Assembly (NCBI GenBank): GCA_947484105.1
Contig: CANKON010000022.1
Coordinates: forward strand, 1-11,155
Source of the DNA: Methylococcaceae bacterium
GTDB lineage: Bacteria > Pseudomonadota > Gammaproteobacteria > Methylococcales > Methylomonadaceae
Length of the DNA stretch: 11,155 nt
Direction: 5' to 3'
The notes beneath the pieces are model-generated. The model had not been told where the DNA came from, searched no databases, and worked only from the letters and a program-made list of their open reading frames with translations. A program made the translations under genes and the position numbers. Positions within the stretch are counted from its first letter, which is position 1; each line of letters starts with the position of its first letter. Positions 1 to 7,105 of the stretch are shown here, one piece after another.

Positions 1-156
1 GGTGGCGCACAAGTTTCTGAAAAACACGCGAATTTTATTATTAACGCAGGCGGCGCAACAGCTGCAGATATTGAACAAATGATTGCTTACGTTCAAGCGC
101 AAATCGCACAAAAACACGGTATAAATTTACAAACAGAGGTGTGCATCGTGGGTGAA
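1..156 (+). other. murB: C-terminal end of UDP-N-acetylenolpyruvoylglucosamine reductase (MurB), in frame with ddl
   Basis: The first 52 codons encode the tail of the MurB C-terminal domain. The S-x-KHANFIIN segment (codons 6-15) and a final LQTEVCIVGE match the usual end of type II MurB proteins, where the family normally has a motif like L-x-x-EV-x-I-I-G-E. MurB reduces UDP-GlcNAc-enolpyruvate to UDP-MurNAc with NADPH and FAD. The Glu in the EV motif probably corresponds to the catalytic glutamate near the MurB C-terminus. MurB proteins usually end a few residues after this motif; here the frame runs straight on into Ddl with only about ten residues of linker. The rest of murB lies upstream of the window. 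Confidence 0.8.
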
Positions 157-1086
157 AAGTTAAACGAAAAAACGGTTGAAGATTTCGGCACTGTTGCAGT
201 TTTGATGGGCGGCAATGCAGCGGAGCGTGAAGTTTCGTTGAAAAGTGGCGCAGCGGTTCATTTAGCTTTGATTGCACGCGGTGTTGATGCGGTTGCCGTT
301 GATGTGAAAGATAACGTGATTGACACGTTGGCGACACTTAAAGTGGCTAGAATTTTCAACATCATTCATGGACGCGGTGGCGAAGATGGCGTTTTGCAAG
401 GCGTGTTAGAAGTTTTAAATATTCCCTACACGGGCAGTGGCGTTTTAGCATCAGCTCTTGCAATGGATAAATTGCGAACCAAACTTTGTTGGCGTGGTGC
501 AAATTTACCAACACCAAATTGGTTTTTGTTGAAAAACGAAAACGATATTGATATGTGCATCGAAACGTTAGGCTTTCCGATTATTGTTAAACCGACGCTT
601 GAAGGTTCAAGCGTCGGGATGAGCAAAGCGAAAAATCGTGTGGAATTAGTCAAAGCCTTAAAAATCGCGCTCGAATGCAATTGCGAAGTTTATGCTGAAA
701 GTTGGGTCACGGGTGACGAATATACGATTGGGATTTTGCAAGGTGAAGCGTTGCCTGTGATTCGGTTAGAAACACCGCGTGAATTTTACGATTACGAAGC
801 CAAGTATAATTCTACCACCACGCAATATTATTGCCCGTGCGGTTTGAATGTTGAACAAGAAAAAGCACTACAAGATTTAGCGTTAAAAGCGAGCGATATT
901 ATTGGAATCGAAGGTTGGGCGCGAGTAGATGCTTTTATCGACCAAAACGGGCAAGTACAATTGATTGAAATCAATACCGTTCCAGGCATGACCGATCACA
1001 GTTTAGTTCCGATGGCAGCAAAACACGCAGGCATTGATTTTAATGAACTTGTGTGGCGAATTCTTGAAACGAGTATTCGGAAATAG
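1..1086 (+). CDS. ddl: D-alanine--D-alanine ligase (Ddl), in one open frame with the C-terminal end of MurB; 5' end outside window
   Basis: The reading frame is open from base 1 to the TAG at 1084-1086. Bases 1-156 encode the end of MurB; Ddl follows without a stop. Ddl joins two D-alanines with ATP in the cytoplasm, giving the dipeptide used by MurF. Counting from a possible GTG start at 148 (312 aa, normal DdlB length), the visible motifs are GGNAAEREVS (about 21-30), the Ddl signature HGRGGEDG (from 74), the ATP-grasp loop EGSSVG (152-157), YEAKY with Tyr220 (equivalent to E. coli Tyr216, typical of D-Ala-D-Ala rather than D-lactate forms) and the Mg/ATP motif EINTVPGM (274-281), followed by TDHS. 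The protein is therefore either a MurB-Ddl fusion or a Ddl made from an internal GTG. The ddl identity is secure; the true N-terminus is not. Confidence 0.93.
   Translation, partial: GGAQVSEKHANFIINAGGATAADIEQMIAYVQAQIAQKHGINLQTEVCIVGEKLNEKTVEDFGTVAVLMGGNAAEREVSLKSGAAVHLALIARGVDAVAVDVKDNVIDTLATLKVARIFNIIHGRGGEDGVLQGVLEVLNIPYTGSGVLASALAMDKLRTKLCWRGANLPTPNWFLLKNENDIDMCIETLGFPIIVKPTLEGSSVGMSKAKNRVELVKALKIALECNCEVYAESWVTGDEYTIGILQGEALPVIRLETPREFYDYEAKYNSTTTQYYCPCGLNVEQEKALQDLALKASDIIGIEGWARVDAFIDQNGQVQLIEINTVPGMTDHSLVPMAAKHAGIDFNELVWRILETSIRK
135..150 (+). promoter_or_regulatory. Possible internal ribosome binding site and GTG start for ddl
   Basis: An AGAGG purine run at 135-139 lies 8 nt before an in-frame GTG at 148, inside the last codons of murB. 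Starting here would give a 312-residue Ddl, the standard size, with about 11 residues before the conserved DFG-T-VAVL-GG stretch, as in the Pseudomonas DdlB N-terminus. This makes separate translation of Ddl possible even though murB has no stop codon in this frame. Confidence 0.4.
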
Positions 1087-1090
1087 TTGG

Positions 1091-1810
1091 ATGCGTTTGC
1101 TAAAAATCATCATCATTATGGCGTTATTTACGAGCTTAGTTTATGCTGTAAAGCAGGTCGTTCCCATCAAACATGTGAAAGTGGGTGGCGAATTTCAGTA
1201 CCTTAGTCAAGACGAAATTAAAACCGCTCTTGAACCCTTAGTTGATGTTGGTTTTTTTGATGCTGATGTGCAAGCCATACATAATGTCTTAACGCAAATG
1301 ATTTGGGTTGAAAGTGCGACCGTAAATCGTGTTTGGTCGGACACATTATCAATTAAAATCAAAGAGAAACACCCGTTTGTACGTTGGAGTGATAACGCAT
1401 TGTTGAATAAACGCGGTGAAATTATCAGACCAACCGACATTACACCGTTTGAAAACTTACCGATTTTATATGGTGTAGAAGGACAAGAAATCAAATCGTT
1501 AGAAATTATGAAAGGTGTAAATACTGCTCTTGCTGACCACGAAATGAGTATGACTGAATTCAGCATTAACAATCGTTGGGCATGGAAAATTAAACTCACA
1601 ACGGGTTTGGAAATTTTACTCGGACGCAATGAGCAATTAAAAAAATTACAACGTTTTATGAACACATTGGATGTTTTGGAACGTGAACAAATCAACGCAA
1701 TGGCAGTGGTTGATTTGCGTTATCCTAATGGCTATGCGGTATCATGGAAAACTGATGCACGCCCCATAGATTGGAAAAACTTACCCGCCGCGCAAGCTGC
1801 AAATAGATAA
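1091..1810 (+). CDS. ftsQ: Cell division protein FtsQ
   Basis: This is a bitopic inner-membrane divisome protein that links the cytoplasmic Z-ring to periplasmic septal synthesis through FtsB and FtsL. Starting at ATG 1091 it has 239 residues: a short basic start (MRLLK), one hydrophobic membrane segment (about residues 5-20), a POTRA domain (from VPIKHVKVGG to about residue 95, including the motif IWVESATVNRVWSDTLSIKI), and the FtsQ beta domain. It ends with VVDLRYPNGYAVSWK, the conserved C-terminal strand region that matches E. coli YVDLRYDSGAAVGW. It follows ddl with a 4-nt gap. An ATG at 1043, or a TTG at 1034, would lengthen the cytoplasmic tail by 16 or 19 residues and overlap ddl. None of these starts has a good ribosome binding site, so the N-terminus is uncertain. 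The position between ddl and ftsA supports the call. Confidence 0.92.
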   Translation: MRLLKIIIIMALFTSLVYAVKQVVPIKHVKVGGEFQYLSQDEIKTALEPLVDVGFFDADVQAIHNVLTQMIWVESATVNRVWSDTLSIKIKEKHPFVRWSDNALLNKRGEIIRPTDITPFENLPILYGVEGQEIKSLEIMKGVNTALADHEMSMTEFSINNRWAWKIKLTTGLEILLGRNEQLKKLQRFMNTLDVLEREQINAMAVVDLRYPNGYAVSWKTDARPIDWKNLPAAQAANR

Positions 1811-1836
1811 AAATAGGCTGTAATACAGAGTGAAAT

Positions 1837-3078
1837 ATGGCAAAAAGAACAGAACGTAATTTAATCGTCGGACTTGATATTGGCACATCAAAAGTCGCGG
1901 CAATTGTGGGTGAATTAACTGGCGACGGACATCTCGAAGTCATAGGCTTTGGTTCAACCCCCTCAAAAGGTTTGAAAAAAGGCGTGGTAGTTAATTTAGA
2001 AACGACTGTACAATCGATACAACGCGCCATTGAAGAAGCTGAATTGATGGCGGGTTGCCAAATCAAATCTGTTTTCGCGGGGATTGCTGGCAGTCATATT
2101 CGCAGCCGTAATTCATTGGGCGTTGTGGCGATTAAAGATAAAGAAGTCACACAATACGACATTGATCGTGTCATTGATTCGGCAAGAGCCGTGGCGATTT
2201 CGGCTGACCAAAAAGTGTTACACATTTTGCCACAAGAATTTATCATCGATACTCAAGAAGGTATTAAAGAACCGATTGGCATGTCTGGTATTCGATTAGA
2301 AGCAAAGGTTCATATCGTGACCAGCAGCGTCAGTGCGTCGCAAAATATCATTAAATGTATTCGTCGTTGTAATCTGGAAGTTGACGATATTGTGTTAGAA
2401 CAGCTTGCTTCGTGCCATGCCGTACTGACAGAGGATGAAAAAGAATTAGGTGTTTGCTTAATTGATATTGGTGGTGGTACGACAGATATTGCCGTCTACG
2501 TTGACGGTGCGATTAAACACACCGCCGTTATTCCTATTGCAGGCGATCAAGTTACAAATGACATTGCAGTGGCTTTACGCACACCGACAACCAGTGCTGA
2601 AGAAATTAAACAGCATTATGCCTGTGCGATGACGAAACTATTAAATGACGACGAAGATATTATCGAGGTTCCAAGCATTAGTGATAACAAGCCTTTTCGT
2701 AAAATTTCACGTCAAACGCTTGCAGATATTATCGAACCCCGTTATGAAGAATTGATGTTGCTCGTACAATCAGAATTACGGCGCGTGGGTTACGAAGAAC
2801 AAATTGCGGCAGGCATCGTTTTAACAGGCGGAAGTTCGCAAGTTTGGGGGTTAATTGAATTAGCAGAAGAAATTTTCCACATGCCAGTCAGAATGGGCAG
2901 TCCACAAAATGTTAATGGTTTAACCGAAGTCGTAAAAAATCCGATTCATTCAACTGGGGTTGGTTTATTGATGTATGGACGCGACCATCATCAGCAAGGT
3001 TTACACCGTATCGCTGACCACGACAGTGGTGGCTCGTTAATGTCAAAAATAAAAAGCTGGTTTCAAGGCAATTTTTAA
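1837..3078 (+). CDS. ftsA: Cell division protein FtsA
   Basis: FtsA is an actin-like ATPase that anchors FtsZ to the inner membrane and recruits later divisome proteins. The 413-residue length is near the E. coli form (420). Visible motifs are the phosphate-1 loop GLDIGTSK (12-19), the 1C domain with SHIRSRNSLGVVAI (about 88-101), the phosphate-2 loop LIDIGGGTTDIAV (208-220), the adenosine motif LTGGSS (329-334), and the amphipathic membrane-targeting helix MSKIKSWFQGNF at the extreme C-terminus. The start ATG follows a weak AGAG at 1827-1830 and lies 26 nt after ftsQ, so it is probably co-transcribed with ftsQ. The nearest alternative start is internal and would remove the phosphate-1 loop. 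Confidence 0.97.
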   Translation: MAKRTERNLIVGLDIGTSKVAAIVGELTGDGHLEVIGFGSTPSKGLKKGVVVNLETTVQSIQRAIEEAELMAGCQIKSVFAGIAGSHIRSRNSLGVVAIKDKEVTQYDIDRVIDSARAVAISADQKVLHILPQEFIIDTQEGIKEPIGMSGIRLEAKVHIVTSSVSASQNIIKCIRRCNLEVDDIVLEQLASCHAVLTEDEKELGVCLIDIGGGTTDIAVYVDGAIKHTAVIPIAGDQVTNDIAVALRTPTTSAEEIKQHYACAMTKLLNDDEDIIEVPSISDNKPFRKISRQTLADIIEPRYEELMLLVQSELRRVGYEEQIAAGIVLTGGSSQVWGLIELAEEIFHMPVRMGSPQNVNGLTEVVKNPIHSTGVGLLMYGRDHHQQGLHRIADHDSGGSLMSKIKSWFQGNF

Positions 3079-3086
3079 ACACACTC

Positions 3087-3115
3087 TTTACACAACACAA
3101 AAACACATTTTTAAC
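3087..3115 (+). promoter_or_regulatory. Candidate sigma-70 promoter upstream of ftsZ
   Basis: TTTACA (3087-3092, one mismatch to TTGACA) is followed after 17 nt by TTTAAC (3110-3115, two mismatches to TATAAT) in the AT-rich 65-nt gap between ftsA and ftsZ. A dedicated ftsZ promoter would fit the need for more FtsZ than FtsA, but AT-rich sequence produces such matches by chance. Confidence 0.3.
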
Positions 3116-3143
3116 TAAATACAAAATCCAAGGAAAATTACGC

Positions 3144-4322
3144 ATGAAAGACACATTTGAATTGATTGATACCTACAGCGAAAGCGCGGTAATTAAAGTT
3201 ATTGGGATTGGCGGCGGTGGTAACAACGCAGTAAGTCACATGGCGGGTAACCATATTGAAGGCGTGGAATTCATTTGTGCAAACACCGACGCGCAAGCGT
3301 TACGCAAATTGAATTTTGGTACGATTATCCAATTGGGCGTGGAATTAACAAAAGGTTTAGGCGCAGGTACAAATCCAGAAGTTGGTCGTCAAGCTGCCGA
3401 AGAAAATAAAGCTCGCATTCGTGAAGTGTTGGAAGGTGCAGATATGGTATTTTTGACCGCTGGAATGGGCGGCGGTACAGGCACTGGCGCAATTCCAGTG
3501 GTAGCTGAAATTGCTCGGGGTATGGGAATTCTAACCGTTGCAGTGGTCACAAAACCTTTTGCATTTGAAGGAAAGAAAAAACAAGATGCCGCAGAAAAAG
3601 GCATTATTGAATTAGAACGCTTCGTCGATTCGTTAATCACAATTCCAAATCAAAAATTATTGCCCGTTTTAGGTAATAAAGTTTCATTGATTGATGCGTT
3701 CAAAGCTGCCAATGACGTGTTATTGGACGCAGTTCAAGGTATCACTGATTTAATTGTTCACCCTGGCATGATTAACGTCGATTTTGCGGACGTTCGCACC
3801 GTTATGTCGGGCATGGGTGCAGCAATTATGGGAACAGGTTCAGCAACTGGCGAACACCGTGCGCGTGAAGCCGCTGAAAAAGCCATTGCTTGCCCATTGC
3901 TCGAAGACATTAACTTAAAAGGCGCACGCGGTATTTTGGTGAACATTTCTGCGTCCGATATGGGAATGGCGGAATTTAGCGAAGTTGGCGATATTGTGTC
4001 AGCATTTGCGTCAGAAGATGCAACAATCAAAATCGGGATGTCAATTAACCCAGATTTAGATGACGAAATTAAAGTTACTGTCGTCGCGACAGGCATGGGA
4101 TTACCTGCTGTTGAAGTGAAAGCTCCGGCCAAAAATGTACGTCACATTTCAAGTGGTCAAGCCAATTATGAAGGTTTAGATAAACCCGCTTATAAACGTC
4201 AACATTCGGCACAAACTGCACATACCGAAGGTCGTGAAACCCGTTTCGGTGCACAACCCAAACAAAGTGGCGACATCGATTATTTAGATATTCCTGCCTT
4301 TTTAAGAAGACAAGCAGACTAA
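3144..4322 (+). CDS. ftsZ: Cell division protein FtsZ
   Basis: FtsZ is the tubulin-like GTPase that polymerises into the Z-ring at mid-cell. The 392-residue protein has the N-terminal nucleotide loop GGGGNNAV (23-30), the tubulin signature GGGTGTG (109-115), and the T7 synergy loop NVDFADVRT (211-219), with the two Asp residues that complete the GTPase site of the next subunit. A variable linker (about 326-378) precedes the conserved C-terminal tail DYLDIPAFLRRQAD (379-392), nearly identical to E. coli, which binds FtsA and ZipA. The start is well set: AAGGA at 3130-3134 lies 9 nt before the ATG. The gene ends 44 nt before a strong terminator, so it closes the ddl-ftsQ-ftsA-ftsZ transcript. 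Confidence 0.99.
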   Translation: MKDTFELIDTYSESAVIKVIGIGGGGNNAVSHMAGNHIEGVEFICANTDAQALRKLNFGTIIQLGVELTKGLGAGTNPEVGRQAAEENKARIREVLEGADMVFLTAGMGGGTGTGAIPVVAEIARGMGILTVAVVTKPFAFEGKKKQDAAEKGIIELERFVDSLITIPNQKLLPVLGNKVSLIDAFKAANDVLLDAVQGITDLIVHPGMINVDFADVRTVMSGMGAAIMGTGSATGEHRAREAAEKAIACPLLEDINLKGARGILVNISASDMGMAEFSEVGDIVSAFASEDATIKIGMSINPDLDDEIKVTVVATGMGLPAVEVKAPAKNVRHISSGQANYEGLDKPAYKRQHSAQTAHTEGRETRFGAQPKQSGDIDYLDIPAFLRRQAD

Positions 4323-4365
4323 TCTGCTTACAATTTGCAGGTTTTCGTCTGCACTTAACGCTAAC

Positions 4366-4394
4366 TAACGCGCTCACAAGGCGCGTTATTTTTT
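4366..4394 (+). terminator. Rho-independent terminator after ftsZ
   Basis: An 8-bp perfect stem (TAACGCGC at 4366-4373 with GCGCGTTA at 4381-4388) encloses a 7-nt loop and is followed directly by six T (4389-4394). It sits between ftsZ and lpxC, so lpxC probably depends on read-through or on a promoter in the short space around it. Confidence 0.88.
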
Positions 4395-4411
4395 AACGGG
4401 CAATTCACGTT

Positions 4412-5335
4412 ATGATTAAACAACGCACTTTAAAAAATACTATTCGTGCCACAGGCGTAGGCTTACATACTGGCGAGCAAGTTTATTTAACGCTGCATCC
4501 TGCCGAACCCAATACGGGCATTTGTTTTCGCCGTGTCGATTTGTCTCCGACTGTCACGATTCAAGCAAAACCCGAACATGTAGGCGAAACCACACTTTCA
4601 ACAACACTTGTTTCAGGCGATGTCAAAATTTCAACGGTTGAACATTTGCTTTCGGCGTTTGCGGGTTTAGGTATTGATAACGCAATTGTTGATGTGACCG
4701 CTGCCGAAATTCCGATTATGGACGGCAGTGCAGGACCTTTTGTATTTTTATTGCAATCGGCTGGCGTAAAAGAACAAGATTGTCCAAAAAAATATCTGCG
4801 AATCAAACAACCTATTCGTGTTGAAGATGGTGATAAATGGGCAGCATTTGAACCTTTTGAAGGTTTTAAAGTCACGTTCACGATTGATTTTGAACATCCC
4901 GCTTTTGAACATGACGTAAAAACGGCGACGATGGATTTTTCTTCAACCACATTTGTCCGCGAAGTCAGTCGCGCTCGCACGTTTGGTTTTTTGAAAGACA
5001 TTGAAATTTTGCGTGAGAATAATCTGGCACTGGGTGGAAGTTTAGATAACGCCATCGTTGTCGATGACAACAAAGTAATTAACGAAGACGGTTTGCGTTA
5101 CGCGGATGAATTTGTGAAACACAAAATTCTCGATGCTATTGGCGATTTATATTTACTGGGTCACAGTTTGATTGGTGAATTTACAGGTTATAAATCAGGA
5201 CACGGTTTAAATAATCGTTTGCTTCGTACATTGCTTGAAAACAAGGACGCTTGGGAAATGGTGAGTTTTGAAAATGAAAAGGACGCGCCCATTTCATTTA
5301 TGCGCTCCGCTGAAACGCCGCATCATCCTGAATAA
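4412..5335 (+). CDS. lpxC: UDP-3-O-acyl-N-acetylglucosamine deacetylase (LpxC)
   Basis: LpxC is the zinc amidase that removes the acetyl group from UDP-3-O-acyl-GlcNAc, the committed step of lipid A synthesis in the cytoplasm. The 307-residue protein aligns throughout with E. coli LpxC (305). It has ATGVGLHTG (13-21), the VEHLLSA motif with catalytic Glu77 and zinc ligand His78, MDGSAGPF in the middle, HKILDAIGD with zinc ligands His237 and Asp241, and GHGLNN with catalytic His264. The C-terminus (SAETPHHPE) does not resemble the E. coli tail ending in AVLA that targets LpxC to FtsH, so its turnover may differ. No clear ribosome binding site precedes the ATG. It lies behind the ftsZ terminator and 3 nt ahead of sdhA. 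Confidence 0.98.
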   Translation: MIKQRTLKNTIRATGVGLHTGEQVYLTLHPAEPNTGICFRRVDLSPTVTIQAKPEHVGETTLSTTLVSGDVKISTVEHLLSAFAGLGIDNAIVDVTAAEIPIMDGSAGPFVFLLQSAGVKEQDCPKKYLRIKQPIRVEDGDKWAAFEPFEGFKVTFTIDFEHPAFEHDVKTATMDFSSTTFVREVSRARTFGFLKDIEILRENNLALGGSLDNAIVVDDNKVINEDGLRYADEFVKHKILDAIGDLYLLGHSLIGEFTGYKSGHGLNNRLLRTLLENKDAWEMVSFENEKDAPISFMRSAETPHHPE

Positions 5336-5338
5336 AAA

Positions 5339-7105
5339 ATGATTACGCACGAATACGATGTGATTGTGGTTGGTGCGGGCGGTGCGGGATTACGCGCCAC
5401 GCTTGGCACAGTTGAAAAAGGGTTGAAAACCGCGTGTTTGACCAAGGTTTTTCCAACTCGCTCTCACACCGTCGCTGCACAAGGCGGCATTAGTGCGGCG
5501 TTAGGAAACATGGGGGAAGACGATTGGCGTTACCATTTTTACGACACGGTGAAAGGTTCAGATTGGCTTGGCGATCAAGATGCGATTGAATATATGTGCC
5601 GTGAAGCCATTCCCGCCGTTGTTGAACTCGAACATTATGGCGTACCATTTTCTCGCACCGCTGATGGGAAAATTTACCAACGCGCTTTTGGTGGCATGAC
5701 GACGCATTACGGTGAAGGTCAAGCGCAACGCACTTGCGCGGCTGCAGATAAAACAGGCCACGCGATTTTGCACACGCTGTATCAGCAATCGCTCAAACAT
5801 AAAGCTGAATTTTTCGTTGAATATATCGTTCTCGATTTGGTCATGGAAAATGGCGAATGTCGCGGTGTAATTGCCTGGTGTTTGGACGATGGTTCGTTAC
5901 ATCTTTTTAAAGCCCACGCTACCATTTTAGCGACAGGTGGTTATGGTCGAACGTATTTTTCTTGCACATCGGCTCACACCGTTACAGGTGATGGCAATGC
6001 AATGGTTTTACGCGCAGGTTTGCCGTTACAAGACATGGAATTTATTCAATTTCATCCAACAGGTATTTACGGCGCAGGCTGTTTGATTACCGAAGGCGTT
6101 CGTGGTGAAGGTGGTTATTTAACCAATTCTGAAGGCGAACGTTTTATGGAACGTTACGCGCCACACGCCAAAGATTTAGCGTCACGCGACGTAGTCAGTC
6201 GAGCCATTACAATGGAACTCAATGCAGGGCGCGGTGTCGGTGAACATAAAGACCACGTTTATTTGCACATGGAAAATTTACCAGTTGAAGTGATACGTGA
6301 ACGTTTGCCTGCGATGGTTGAATTAGCGAAAGTTTTTGCGGGAATTGATGCGACAAAAGTCCCAATGCCTGTGACACCAACTGTTCATTACAACATGGGT
6401 GGCATTCCAACAAATTATCACGCTGAAGTCGTGACATTAGACGGCGAAAATCCTGATAAAGTCATCAAAGGTTTAATGGCAATTGGTGAGGCGGCGTGCG
6501 TTTCAGTTCATGGCGCAAATCGTTTAGGTTCAAATTCATTGCTCGATTTAGTCGTTTTCGGACGCGCTGCCGCAATACGTTGTGCCGAATTGATTACACC
6601 AAATCAACCCCATTCAAATTTAAATTCTGAACTTTACGCGCCAGCTTTAGCACGATTTGAAAAAATCCGTAACGCCAACGGTTCAAAAAATACCGCTTCC
6701 ATTCGCTTGGCAATGCAAAAAACCATGCAAAGCAAAGCTGCCGTTTTTAGAACACAATCGACCTTAGATGAAGGTGTTGCCGAAATGAAAGCGATTTCAG
6801 AATCGTTTGCTGATTTGAAATTAACCGACCATTCGTTGATTTGGAACACGGATTTAGTGGAAGCATTAGAACTCGATAATTTACTCGCTCAAGCCACTGT
6901 TGCGATTCAAGCGGCGGCAAATCGCCATGAAAGTCGTGGTGGTCATGCGCGTGAAGATTATCCAAATCGTGACGACGAAAACTGGTTAAAACACACACTA
7001 ACTTGGTTACAAAATGGCGACGTAAAAATTGATTATCGTCCTGTTCATTTGTACACGTTGACAGACGATGTTGAAGTCATCGCGCCAAAACCTCGAATTT
7101 ATTAA
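5339..7105 (+). CDS. sdhA: Succinate dehydrogenase flavoprotein subunit (SdhA)
   Basis: SdhA is the FAD-bearing catalytic subunit of respiratory complex II; it oxidises succinate to fumarate on the cytoplasmic side of the inner membrane. At 588 residues it has the same length as the E. coli protein. It shows the dinucleotide-binding loop GAGGAG (12-17), [13 protein letters not shown] with His43 as the covalent FAD attachment site, QFHPTGI with substrate-site His239, Arg283 before DVVSR (equivalent to E. coli Arg286), HYNMGGIPT with His350, [21 protein letters not shown], and the C-terminal [10 protein letters not shown] region. These residues favour SdhA over fumarate reductase or L-aspartate oxidase. 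The gene follows lpxC by 3 nt with no visible ribosome binding site, and sdhC, sdhD and sdhB are absent from both flanks. It ends head-on with uvrD, overlapping it by 4 nt. Confidence 0.96.
   Translation: MITHEYDVIVVGAGGAGLRATLGTVEKGLKTACLTKVFPTRSHTVAAQGGISAALGNMGEDDWRYHFYDTVKGSDWLGDQDAIEYMCREAIPAVVELEHYGVPFSRTADGKIYQRAFGGMTTHYGEGQAQRTCAAADKTGHAILHTLYQQSLKHKAEFFVEYIVLDLVMENGECRGVIAWCLDDGSLHLFKAHATILATGGYGRTYFSCTSAHTVTGDGNAMVLRAGLPLQDMEFIQFHPTGIYGAGCLITEGVRGEGGYLTNSEGERFMERYAPHAKDLASRDVVSRAITMELNAGRGVGEHKDHVYLHMENLPVEVIRERLPAMVELAKVFAGIDATKVPMPVTPTVHYNMGGIPTNYHAEVVTLDGENPDKVIKGLMAIGEAACVSVHGANRLGSNSLLDLVVFGRAAAIRCAELITPNQPHSNLNSELYAPALARFEKIRNANGSKNTASIRLAMQKTMQSKAAVFRTQSTLDEGVAEMKAISESFADLKLTDHSLIWNTDLVEALELDNLLAQATVAIQAAANRHESRGGHAREDYPNRDDENWLKHTLTWLQNGDVKIDYRPVHLYTLTDDVEVIAPKPRIY

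Noticed and set aside
1818..1828. Perfect short dyad CTGTA-A-TACAG between ftsQ and ftsA, suggestive of an operator
   Set aside because: An 11-nt dyad is common by chance, and it lacks the 8-nt spacing of a LexA site; no regulator can be named.
4335..4354. Small hairpin TGCAG/CTGCA after ftsZ as a second terminator or regulatory element
   Set aside because: The stem is only 5 bp with an 8-nt loop and no T-tract; the strong terminator 12 nt downstream accounts for termination.
4561..5073. Long open frame on the minus strand inside lpxC (170 codons), with similar ones inside ftsQ, ftsZ and uvrD
   Set aside because: They lie wholly opposite well-conserved genes, have biased Ser/Pro/Thr or Lys/Asn-rich composition and no recognisable motif; they are shadows of the coding strand.
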